From: Rhizobium sp. CCGE 510
GTDB taxonomy: Bacteria; Pseudomonadota; Alphaproteobacteria; Rhizobiales; Rhizobiaceae
NCBI RefSeq assembly: GCF_000292525.1
Contig: NZ_AEYF01000014.1
Location: 1-34,120, forward strand
Reading direction: 5' to 3'
DNA: 34,120 nt
Below the pieces are notes generated by a model. It saw only the letters and a list, made by a program, of their open reading frames with translations. It ran no database searches and had not been told where the DNA came from. Shown here in pieces: positions 26,325-33,746 of this stretch (the first letter of the stretch is position 1; each line of letters begins with the position of its first letter). Made by a program: the position numbers and the translations under genes.

Positions 26325-26974
26325 CGGCAAGACTGGCCGAGAAAGAGGGCTTTGCGGCGCTCGTCCTCAGATTGCGTGCCGAAGGCATCTCCGACCTCGA
26401 TCTGCTGACGGCGGTCGAGCAGACGCAGCGCTCGCTGTTCGTGCCGCCGCAATTTTCCGATGATGCCTATTCGAGCCGGACGATACCGATCGAATGCGGC
26501 TCCTTCCTTGAAGGCATCGATTTTGTGGTCCGCATCCTGCATCACCTCAAAGTCAAACCAGGACAGCGCGTCCTCGAAATCGGCACCGGCAGCGGCTTTA
26601 CCGCCGCCGTCATCGGCCGCATGGCCGAACGTGTGCTGTCCATCGACCGCTACAAGACGCTGACGTCGGCGGCCCAGCGGCGCATGGAATCGCTTGGTCT
26701 GCGCAACGTCATCATCCGCCACGCCGACGGCAGTGCCGGCATGCAGGGAGAGGGCACCTTCGACCGCATCCTGGTGACGGCGGCTTTCAATGCAATGCCG
26801 CGCTTTTATACCGACCAACTGGTTTCCGGCGGCTCGATGATCGCGCCGCTGATGATTTCTGAAACCGAATGTCGCATGGTGCGGTTGACGAAAACCGGCA
26901 GCCGTTTCGAACGCGAGGAACTGTTCGAAGCCCCGTATTTGCCGATCGTTCCGCGCCTTGCATCGCTGCTGTAA
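26321..26974 (+). CDS. pcm: Protein-L-isoaspartate O-methyltransferase
   Basis: 217 residues. Motif I of the SAM-binding fold is VLEIGTGSG at 84-92, then [10 protein letters not shown] and [14 protein letters not shown]. It starts at TTG 26321 sharing TTGA with the surE stop. The conserved surE-pcm-nlpD order argues for this being the standard repair enzyme. The substrate loop, usually GQTISQP in Pcm, reads CGSFLEGID (59-67), so even this copy departs from the classical motif. Paralogous to the gene at 3701-4366, with low similarity outside the SAM site. Confidence 0.93.
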   Translation: MTARLAEKEGFAALVLRLRAEGISDLDLLTAVEQTQRSLFVPPQFSDDAYSSRTIPIECGSFLEGIDFVVRILHHLKVKPGQRVLEIGTGSGFTAAVIGRMAERVLSIDRYKTLTSAAQRRMESLGLRNVIIRHADGSAGMQGEGTFDRILVTAAFNAMPRFYTDQLVSGGSMIAPLMISETECRMVRLTKTGSRFEREELFEAPYLPIVPRLASLL

Positions 26975-27030
26975 GCTCTACGATTTTTACCCGTAAGCTA
27001 TGGTTATCAACTTCTCAAAAATATCGCACT

Positions 27031-27111
27031 GATTCCAGCATCTTAACCGCGTGGTAATACTAACGCGTTTTAATAGACTCACAAATGGTTGCGTTCTCAG
27101 TGGGTCGAGTC
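27031..27111. promoter_or_regulatory. CtrA-like box and three GANTC sites before nlpD
   Basis: TTAA-N7-GTAA (27043-27057) differs by one base from the CtrA consensus TTAA-N7-TTAA. GANTC, the CcrM methylation site, occurs at 27031-27035, 27076-27080 and 27107-27111, the last two bases before the start codon. Together this suggests cell-cycle-timed expression of nlpD. Inference from motif matches only. Confidence 0.45.
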
Positions 27112-27112
27112 A

Positions 27113-28705
27113 ATGCGTTTCAGTCTTTCGCCTAAGTTCGGGAAGTCGGCCGGTAATCTTCTGGTTGTGGGCCTGCTGGCGAGTGCCGCAACAGGCTGCA
27201 GTTCCGATGTGACACGGTTTGGCGGCTTGTTTTCCTCCTCAGGGCAGGATCAGATCACCACAAGTTCCATTCCGCGCAGGGGTGGTGCTCAGGGCGATCC
27301 GGTGCCTCGCGCCGATCTCGGCGGCTCCGCCGTTGCCAGCCAGTCGGGCTACGGCGGTGGCAATGGTGCGCTGAACCAGCCTTATCCGTCGAGCCCAAGT
27401 TACGATCCGGTTCGTACGTCGAACGCGCGCATGGCTTCCGCGCCCGTCTCGGTGCAGCGTTCCGAGCTTGCTGCCCCGATGGCGGTTGCGCCTTCCCGCC
27501 AGCGGGAAAAGGAAGTCGCCCTCGCCCAGCCTTTCCCTTCAGTGCCTCATGCCGAAAAAAACCGATTGGTGGCTCCGACTGCGCCGAAGCTGACGCCCGA
27601 TACTCTGACGACGGGCACGACGCCGAAGGTCTCCGGCTGGTCGGGGACCAATGCTCCCTCCGTAACGTTGCGCCCGGGTGAAAGCATTGCCACGCTGTCC
27701 AGGCGCTTCGGTGTTCCGGAAAAGGAAATCCTGCGCGTCAACAACCTGAAGACGGCTTCCGCCGCCGCGCCCGGCCAGGCGATCCTGATCCCGACCTTCA
27801 ATGGCGGCAATGCCGCCAAGGCGGCGTCGCAGGCGGCCGATCTCTCCAAGCCCGGCAAGATGCCGGAGCCGGTGAAGGCTCCTGAGCAGAACGTCGCCGT
27901 CGTTCCCGGCGCCAATTCCGCCCGCGACAAGACGATGGCGAGCGCCGATTCTACCGGCAAGCTTCCGGCCGGCGCCGGCAAGGATCCGAAAGCGCCTGCC
28001 GGCACCTATGTCGTCAAGCAAGGCGATTCGCTGGCAAAGATCGCCAAGGCGACCGGCACCAAGATCGACGATCTCAAGGCCGCCAACAATCTGTCGGCCA
28101 GCTCGGTCAGGATCGGACAGGCGCTGAAGATCCCGAACGGCACCGCCGACAATATCAAGACGGCGTCGATCCAGCCGCAGAAGGTCGATCCGAAGCCGGC
28201 TCAAACGGCGCCCGCCCAGCAGACGGCCTCCGTTGAGCCCGCACCCTATAAGGCGCCGGTCGCCACGCAGACGGTCGACGATGTCGAGAAGAAGTCTGAC
28301 GTCAGCTCCGCCGCACCGGAATCGACCGGCATCGGCAAGTATCGCTGGCCGGTCCGCGGTCAGGTCATCGCTTCGTACGGAGCCAACGTCAACGGCAACC
28401 GCAATGACGGCATCGACATCTCGGTGCCGCAGGGAACGCCGATCAAGGCCGCCGAAAATGGCGTTGTCATTTATGCCGGCAACGGCCTGAAGGAACTCGG
28501 CAACACGGTTCTCGTCCGTCACGACGACGGCACCGTCACCGTCTACGGCAATGCCGATACGTTGAGCGTCGCTCGCGGGCAGAAGATCCAGCGTGGCCAG
28601 ACCGTCGCCGTCTCCGGCATGAGCGGCGACGTCAAGCAGCCGCAGGTCCATTTCGAGGTGCGCAAGGACGCATCCCCGGTCAACCCGATGACTTTCCTGG
28701 AATAG
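27113..28705 (+). CDS. nlpD: NlpD-type LysM/M23 lipoprotein, degenerate amidase activator
   Basis: 530 residues; ATG 27113 is preferred over an upstream in-frame TTG. A lipoprotein signal has its lipid Cys at 29 (ASAATGC). A long linker leads to LysM 1 (about 182-226, LRPGESIATLSRRFGV), LysM 2 (about 297-342, YVVKQGDSLAKIAKATG) and an M23/LytM domain (about 410-530). Two zinc-binding histidines of active M23 peptidases are replaced: N431 in NDGID and Q511 in PQVHFEV, as in E. coli NlpD. It should bind peptidoglycan and activate septal amidases rather than cut. The 138-base gap to pcm holds cell-cycle-type sites. Its terminator was hit by an insertion sequence. Confidence 0.9.
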   Translation: MRFSLSPKFGKSAGNLLVVGLLASAATGCSSDVTRFGGLFSSSGQDQITTSSIPRRGGAQGDPVPRADLGGSAVASQSGYGGGNGALNQPYPSSPSYDPVRTSNARMASAPVSVQRSELAAPMAVAPSRQREKEVALAQPFPSVPHAEKNRLVAPTAPKLTPDTLTTGTTPKVSGWSGTNAPSVTLRPGESIATLSRRFGVPEKEILRVNNLKTASAAAPGQAILIPTFNGGNAAKAASQAADLSKPGKMPEPVKAPEQNVAVVPGANSARDKTMASADSTGKLPAGAGKDPKAPAGTYVVKQGDSLAKIAKATGTKIDDLKAANNLSASSVRIGQALKIPNGTADNIKTASIQPQKVDPKPAQTAPAQQTASVEPAPYKAPVATQTVDDVEKKSDVSSAAPESTGIGKYRWPVRGQVIASYGANVNGNRNDGIDISVPQGTPIKAAENGVVIYAGNGLKELGNTVLVRHDDGTVTVYGNADTLSVARGQKIQRGQTVAVSGMSGDVKQPQVHFEVRKDASPVNPMTFLE

Positions 28706-28730
28706 GTACAGCGTACCAGGAAGCGAGAAA

Positions 28731-28751
28731 AGCCCGGCCAACAGCCGGGCT
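28731..28751 (+). repeat. Left direct repeat: nlpD terminator hairpin, split from its T tract
   Basis: AGCCCGGC-CAACA-GCCGGGCT, a perfect 8-bp stem with a 5-base loop, starting 25 bases after the nlpD stop. It is identical to 30280-30300 on the far side of the insertion sequence. The T tract that made it a terminator is now only beside the right copy. Confidence 0.95.
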
Positions 28752-28763
28752 CAGACCGCTGAC

Positions 28764-28796
28764 AAACCCGTCGATTTTTTCGGCGGGTTTTGTTTT
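28764..28796 (+). terminator. Intrinsic terminator carried by the left IS end
   Basis: AAACCCGTCGA pairs with TCGGCGGGTTT (one T-G wobble) around five T, followed by TGTTTTT. It faces transcription coming from nlpD and so may replace the terminator disrupted by the insertion, and also keeps outside transcripts from entering the element. Confidence 0.75.
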
Positions 28797-28855
28797 TGCG
28801 GATTGCGGTTTGTGGGCTGGTTTATATTTACGGGGTGACAGAAGGGCTTTTGCTC

Positions 28856-30226
28856 TCACGCCAGGCTTGGTTTGGGCGCCTTTGTGAGAGCGATTGCGAT
28901 CTTTTTGATGTTCTGAGCGGCGGCGGCCATGAGGCACTGGCATGCGACGCGGGTGAGACTTCGGAAGCGGGCATAGCGGTGCCCATGAAGTTGCTTGGCA
29001 TCGGCAAACGAGCGTTCGACCGTCTCCTTTCGCCGCTTGTAGATGGCCTTGCCCCAAGGCGTGAGGCGGTGGGCGTCGGTCCTCTCGCGGGCGTCTTGCC
29101 AGACATGGCGGGTGATGGTGCGTTCATCCTTGGCATTGGCAGTGCAGGAGGCCAGCAACGGGCAGTCGCCGCAGATGGTCGGATCGGACCGGTAGTGCCG
29201 ATAGCCGTTGCGGTCAGTGGTGGCATAGGTCAGGCGTTGGCCTTCGGGGCAGCGGTAGCCGTCGGTCTCGGGCTCATAGTGGAATTTCGACTTGCGCATC
29301 ATGCCAGGCTTGGGCGGTGTCGGATTGCGGTAGCCGGTGACGCCGAGAATGTTGCGGTCTTCGAGACCTTTGGCGATGCCTGATGTGGCATAGCCGGCAT
29401 CAAGCCCGACGGCTGAGACATCGAATGAGAACCGTTGGCGCTGGCGGTCCAGCCGGTTGAGATAGACGATGCTGTCATGCACGTTGGCGGGCGTGACATG
29501 GGTGTCGGTGATGATCGCAAGTTTGCCATCCACCGTGCGGTGATCGAGGTAGAAGAAGCCCTTCGGCTTGCCGTCACGCACCATGTAGCCGCTGTCGGGA
29601 TCGGTGCGCGACACCTTGGTTTCCTTCACCTCCGGCTCGCGCTCCTTTTGCTTCAAGGGCTTCTGGCCATGCACTGCCCGCTCGGCCTCAATCGCCCGGT
29701 CGAGATCGGCCCAGTAGTCGGAGCGTGACTTCTCGATCATCGCAAGATCGTATTTGCCCTTGTTGGCATTCGCCTTCAGGTGCGTCGAGTCGGTATAGAG
29801 CACTGTACCGTCGACCAGTCCATGTCCGACCGCCTGTTCGACGATATGGTCAAAGATGTCCTGGGCAACGCTCGTATCGTTGAAGCGGCGCCGCCGGTTC
29901 TGGCTCATTGTCGAGGCATCGAACACGCCGTCCGTCAGCTTCAGCCGCAAGAACCAGCGATAGGCGACGTTCACCTCGATCTCGCGCACCAATTGACGCT
30001 CCGAGCGCACCCCATAGAGGTAGCCGATGAACAACGCCTTGAACATCCGTGTCGGATCAAGCGGCGGTCGGCCGTTGTCGGGACAATAAAGTCCGGCAAC
30101 GCGATCGTGAATGAAGGAGAAATCGATCACTGCGTCGATCTTGCGCAGCAGGTGATCTTTCGGAACCAGGCTGTCGAGTGTCACCATCTCCAGAGCCGTC
30201 TGTTCGGGGGCAGGTTTCTTCAACAT
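28856..30226 (-). CDS. IS1182-family transposase
   Basis: 456 residues, intact. The N-terminal DUF772-type region (DSLVPKDHLLRKIDAVIDF, then PPLDPTRMFKALFIGYLYG and FDASTMSQNRRRRF) is typical. The catalytic triad is D146 (LYTDSTH), D276 (GLDAGYA) and E404 (ETVERSFADAK). A four-cysteine cluster (C326, C352, C355, C361) before the last catalytic residue may bind zinc, as in this family's members. No frameshift is seen, so it could be active. It starts 53 bases inside the right end; a weak GAGA precedes the ATG. Confidence 0.96.
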   Translation of the reverse strand: MLKKPAPEQTALEMVTLDSLVPKDHLLRKIDAVIDFSFIHDRVAGLYCPDNGRPPLDPTRMFKALFIGYLYGVRSERQLVREIEVNVAYRWFLRLKLTDGVFDASTMSQNRRRRFNDTSVAQDIFDHIVEQAVGHGLVDGTVLYTDSTHLKANANKGKYDLAMIEKSRSDYWADLDRAIEAERAVHGQKPLKQKEREPEVKETKVSRTDPDSGYMVRDGKPKGFFYLDHRTVDGKLAIITDTHVTPANVHDSIVYLNRLDRQRQRFSFDVSAVGLDAGYATSGIAKGLEDRNILGVTGYRNPTPPKPGMMRKSKFHYEPETDGYRCPEGQRLTYATTDRNGYRHYRSDPTICGDCPLLASCTANAKDERTITRHVWQDARERTDAHRLTPWGKAIYKRRKETVERSFADAKQLHGHRYARFRSLTRVACQCLMAAAAQNIKKIAIALTKAPKPSLA

Positions 30227-30240
30227 GTCTCAATGAATCA

Positions 30241-30268
30241 CAAACCCCTGAGCGATGCCAGGGGTTTG
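30241..30268. repeat. Hairpin at the right IS end
   Basis: CAAACCCCTG and CAGGGGTTTG form a perfect 10-bp stem around AGCGATGC, upstream of the transposase start and overlapping the terminal inverted repeat. In the element it may limit transposase expression from outside transcripts. Confidence 0.7.
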
Positions 30269-30279
30269 TCAGCAGTCTG

Positions 30280-30304
30280 AGCCCGGCCAACAGCCGGGCT
30301 TTTG
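30280..30304 (+). terminator. Right direct repeat: terminator hairpin with its original T tract
   Basis: Second copy of the 21-base hairpin (30280-30300), followed by TTTT-G. This is the original 3' half of the nlpD terminator, now 1.5 kb from nlpD. Confidence 0.9.
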
Positions 30305-30313
30305 TCATTTTGA

Positions 30314-30556
30314 GGGATATGCAATTCTGGTCATGTCAGGCTTGGGACTGCCTGTCGCACGGGCGGAGTTGTACCGCCCGGATCCTCGATCATCGGCGCG
30401 AACTCGCCGTTGAAGATCACCGCTGCCCTCATCCAGGACATTGGGGCAAAGGCCGATGACGCATTCAGCCTGACGTTCGACGCATATGACGTCTACTTTC
30501 CCCAAAGTTCAATTCACTATGCCTCGACCCAATTGGAACGGATAGGCAGCCCATGA
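30314..30556 (+). pseudogene. 3' remnant of an unidentified gene overlapping the fusion-gene start
   Basis: An open plus frame of 80 codons from just after a TGA (30311-30313) to the TGA at 30554-30556, which overlaps the ATG of the next gene as ATGA. It has GC-rich third positions and a protein-like product (GGVVPPGSSIIGANSPLKIT, then AALIQDIGAKADDAFSLTFD, AYDVYFPQSSIHYASTQLER). There is no ATG or GTG start and no ribosome binding site; a TTG at 30410 is in frame but unsupported. It is best read as the C-terminal end of a lost upstream gene that was once translationally coupled to the fusion gene. I do not recognise the family. Confidence 0.55.
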
Positions 30557-33525
30557 CGAATATCGCGCAGATGCAGGAACAGCGTCTCGAAGCACTCCGA
30601 TTGACGAAGTCGGGTGCGCCTGAATTGCCGTCGAACCCGTTTTTCGGCGTCGGCCCGATCACCGATGCGACCACCGACGAAGTGGACAGCCGCCTGCGGC
30701 GTATCGCCTTCGACGCGTGGATCGAGAAGACCTATCGCAAGTTCGACGACAAGGGCAACGATATCGGCGCTTTCACCACGGCGGAGATTTCCCGCAGCAT
30801 GCACCGCGGCTATCCGGCGGATAAGATCCTGACCGACATGATGCGGGCGATCCACAGCTACTTCCATTTCCCGAACACGAACCGCATGGCGGTGGGGCTC
30901 GGCGGCGGCCACAGCGGCTACACCGTCTGCGTCCAGCATCTGATGAACGCCAACGACGCCAACCAGCGCGTCTATGTCGATACGCCGCGCCCGGAAAGCG
31001 ATTTATCCCGAGCCGCCGGCTTCTTCCGCCAGTCCTGGGCCACGCAACTGATCGAGATGCAGCGCTTCGCCGAAAAGGGTTGTGAGAGCCGCATTCACTT
31101 CGCCGCCTCCGAAGGGGTAATCCCGACGGCCGCCGAGCTTTGCGACCTCGGTGTGTCGATCTTCGTCGGTGTCGGCCACGAGACCACCGGTGCCAATGCT
31201 TATACGAGCCGCGAGATCCACGAACTACTGAACTGGATCGATCGCGACCCGGCAAATCACCATGCGGTGTTCGACGCCACCTCGATGCTCGGCGCCATGC
31301 CCTGGGAACCCGAACTGGTCGACGCAGTGATGGCGAAATGCTGCCTGTTTATGCCGTTCCAGAAAGCGATCGGCGGGGTTTCGGGATATTTCGTCGCCTC
31401 TTTCACGCCGCATGCCCTGGCGTTAGTCGAGAAGAATCAGCAGAATCCCGCCTGGGCGATCCCGCGCCAGCTGAAGATCGCGCCGCCGATCGACGCGCGC
31501 CAGCCGCTTTCGGCCAAGCGTTCCGTAGATGCCGGGCCGTTCTACGATGCCGGGGAAGACCGCATGCTCGGCGGTGTCATCAACACCTACAGCGCGCTTG
31601 CCTTTGCCGAAACCACTTTCGGCCTCCTGCAGTCGCAGGCGCGGGTCGGCTCGGTGATCGAGCTCAACCGCCGCTCTGCCGCCAATCGGGCGGTGATCGA
31701 CGGGTGGGTTAAGTCGCATCCGCTCCTGTCGCTGACCGTCACCGATGCCGAGCGGCGCGGCGCGGCGGTGACACTCCTGAAGGTCGAAGATGCCGGCATC
31801 ACCGATCCCGCCATCCATGCGCGCATCATTGCCCGGTCGAAGCAATTGCTCGGCTACGAGGGCATCACCCATCCGAATGGCGAGGTCGAGCCTGGTCTCG
31901 ACGCGGCGCGCTACGTCAATGCGTTCCCGGGAACGCCCGGCGACTATCGCGCCTGGGCCGGCGGCATCCGTGAGCCGACAGATGTCGTGGCCCTCTTGGA
32001 AAACCTGCAATACGCCTATCTGCGCGCAAAGATCGTCGTTCTCGAAGAGAATCTGGCGGAAGAGGGAATAACCTTTGAGGCGACCGCCAAGGTCGGTGCA
32101 GCGGTCCGCAAGGACGATCCGCAACGCGCCTACAAGGTGCTGATCGCCGATCTGGTCGGCCTGCGGCTCGGCGCGGGCGGGAAGCCCGATCACAATGAAA
32201 TCCGAGCGTATGTCGAGGAAAAGGGTGGCGTCTTCCATACTGGCCCGATCGGCGACGGCTCGGCGCTGGAGAAGGGTCGCATCCATTTCTTCTATCAGCC
32301 GGACCTCAGTACCGAAGCAGAAATCCTGCCGCAGACGGACAACGGCCAATATGACGCATTGATCGTGGCGGCGACCTTCATTCCGAAGGCTTCAGTCTTT
32401 CCGCTTGGCGGCGTGCGCATCGGCGCGGGAACCGGCAACATGGGCTCGGCTTCCTGGGGCGGCGGCAACGGCGAGGGCGGCGGAGCGCCGCTGATGAATA
32501 CCCCCGGCATCAACAGCCGGGCGACCGCCCAGATGGCGATGAAGGCGATCCTCAAGGTCGTCCCCGATTTGCCGGTCGACAGGCTGCACCAGATGGTCGC
32601 CAGCGGCGATTTCGATACCGGACGTCAGCTCAAAGATTTTCCGACCGCCAAGCTGGAGGGTCGGAAAATCGCCATCCTCGGCTACGGCAATATCGGCCGC
32701 GAAGTCGCCAAGCTCGCCAAGGCCTTCGGCATGCTGGTGGCAATTTATGCACGCCAGCATCACCAGCGCTGGATCGAGGCAGAAGGTTTCAGCTACGCTG
32801 CAAGCCCTGTCGAAGCGGCGGCTGGCGCCGACGTGCTCTCCGTCCATATCGGTCTCGGCCGCCTGGATGCTTCGACCGGCGTTTACTCCAACGCCGGCGT
32901 CGTCGACACGCAGGTTCTTGATGCGATGAACGACGGGGCAGTGCTGGTCAACTACGACAGGGGCGAGGTTGTCGATGCCGTGGCACTCGACCAGGCGTTG
33001 TCGGCCGGCAAGATCGCCCATGCGGCGATCGACGCCGACCTCTTCAAGGATGCCGGGACCGGCAATCTCAGCGGACCGATGCTGCCTTACCTGCCTTTGG
33101 AAGAGCGCCACGTGGGCAAATTGGAACTGCTGCCGCATGCCGCCGCAGATACCGATCATCCCTCGCGGGTGACCGGCGCCAAGCAGGCCGTCGACCAGAT
33201 CTTCGACGTCATCCGGTTCAAGTCGGTCACCAATCTCAAGGGAGATCTGCCGGAGGGCTACGTCTCGGCAGGCGGTCGCACGCCGCCTGGCATCGGCAGG
33301 GTGACGAAGCGGGTGGTCGGCGAGATTGGCGACTCGGAATTGCTCGACGAGTTGCGGCGGACCTCAGAAAAGGTCGCGGCGATCGTCGGCGCGCTCTCGG
33401 CTGTCTCCGATCCGAACCACCGCGGTCGGATCGTCGATCGCTACACCGGTCTGCTAGCCGAAAGTGCTAGCCGGCAGCGTGCTCTTCTCGATCAGCTTGG
33501 TCTCTACGGACCGGCGGGCGAGTAA
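30553..33525 (+). CDS. SerC-like aminotransferase fused to SerA-like dehydrogenase
   Basis: 990 residues. Residues 1 to about 500 resemble a class V (phosphoserine aminotransferase-like) PLP enzyme: D241 in AVFDATSMLG should bind the PLP ring and K271 in MPFQKAIGGVSGYF fits the Schiff-base lysine of SerC (QKNIG-like). About 525-890 is a D-2-hydroxyacid dehydrogenase domain: PLMNTPGINSRATAQMAM, Rossmann motif GYGNIG at 710-715, R803 in NYDRGEV and H862 in LLPHAAAD. The usual catalytic Glu between them is not evident (region DADLFKDAG). A helical tail of about 100 residues follows, with no ACT domain. GGATAGG precedes the ATG. It could couple 2-hydroxyacid oxidation to transamination, by analogy with serine synthesis; substrates unknown. 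Confidence 0.85.
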   Translation: MTNIAQMQEQRLEALRLTKSGAPELPSNPFFGVGPITDATTDEVDSRLRRIAFDAWIEKTYRKFDDKGNDIGAFTTAEISRSMHRGYPADKILTDMMRAIHSYFHFPNTNRMAVGLGGGHSGYTVCVQHLMNANDANQRVYVDTPRPESDLSRAAGFFRQSWATQLIEMQRFAEKGCESRIHFAASEGVIPTAAELCDLGVSIFVGVGHETTGANAYTSREIHELLNWIDRDPANHHAVFDATSMLGAMPWEPELVDAVMAKCCLFMPFQKAIGGVSGYFVASFTPHALALVEKNQQNPAWAIPRQLKIAPPIDARQPLSAKRSVDAGPFYDAGEDRMLGGVINTYSALAFAETTFGLLQSQARVGSVIELNRRSAANRAVIDGWVKSHPLLSLTVTDAERRGAAVTLLKVEDAGITDPAIHARIIARSKQLLGYEGITHPNGEVEPGLDAARYVNAFPGTPGDYRAWAGGIREPTDVVALLENLQYAYLRAKIVVLEENLAEEGITFEATAKVGAAVRKDDPQRAYKVLIADLVGLRLGAGGKPDHNEIRAYVEEKGGVFHTGPIGDGSALEKGRIHFFYQPDLSTEAEILPQTDNGQYDALIVAATFIPKASVFPLGGVRIGAGTGNMGSASWGGGNGEGGGAPLMNTPGINSRATAQMAMKAILKVVPDLPVDRLHQMVASGDFDTGRQLKDFPTAKLEGRKIAILGYGNIGREVAKLAKAFGMLVAIYARQHHQRWIEAEGFSYAASPVEAAAGADVLSVHIGLGRLDASTGVYSNAGVVDTQVLDAMNDGAVLVNYDRGEVVDAVALDQALSAGKIAHAAIDADLFKDAGTGNLSGPMLPYLPLEERHVGKLELLPHAAADTDHPSRVTGAKQAVDQIFDVIRFKSVTNLKGDLPEGYVSAGGRTPPGIGRVTKRVVGEIGDSELLDELRRTSEKVAAIVGALSAVSDPNHRGRIVDRYTGLLAESASRQRALLDQLGLYGPAGE

Positions 33526-33528
33526 GCC

Positions 33529-33548
33529 GGCCGGTCGATCAGCCGGCC
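33529..33548 (+). terminator. Hairpin just after the fusion gene
   Basis: GGCCGG and CCGGCC pair around an 8-base loop, 4 bases after the stop codon; only CGTTT follows, so termination is uncertain. Confidence 0.4.
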
Positions 33549-33568
33549 CGTTTCAGCCAACCCTCCCG

Positions 33569-33642
33569 AGATTTGCCTGGCAAATCTGCAAGACTTGGGA
33601 ACCGCCGGACGCACTGATCGCTTCGCCATAGCGAAGCGGTGC
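33569..33642. repeat. Two compact palindromes between the fusion gene and the IS630 element
   Basis: AGATTTGCC-T-GGCAAATCT (33569-33587) is a perfect 19-base palindrome. CGCTTCGC-CATA-GCGAAGCG (33619-33638) is perfect and is nested in outer arms GCAC/GTGC (33611-33614, 33639-33642). They look like structured intergenic repeats; the family is not identified. Confidence 0.6.
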
Positions 33643-33746
33643 GGCCAGTGGGCCGGGCATCTCTAGCCAGGATCAGAGGCGATCGGCTCTGCCCTGACGA
33701 AAACCTGCTCCGGCAGAATGCTTCAATCTAACCAGGAAGGGCTCTA

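Larger units (their letters stand above)
28752..30279 (-). mobile_element. IS1182-family insertion sequence, complete
   Basis: 1528 bases, bounded by terminal inverted repeats CAGACCGCTGACAAACCC (28752-28769) and its complement at 30262-30279, with one mismatch in 18. It contains one intact transposase on the minus strand and is flanked by identical 21-base direct repeats. Each terminal repeat's inner part forms one arm of a strong hairpin (28764-28790 and 30241-30268). The intact gene and perfect repeats suggest a recent insertion. Confidence 0.95.

Noticed and set aside
28790..29383. 197-codon plus-strand frame opposite the IS1182 transposase
   Set aside because: Antisense shadow of the transposase, which carries the full catalytic triad.
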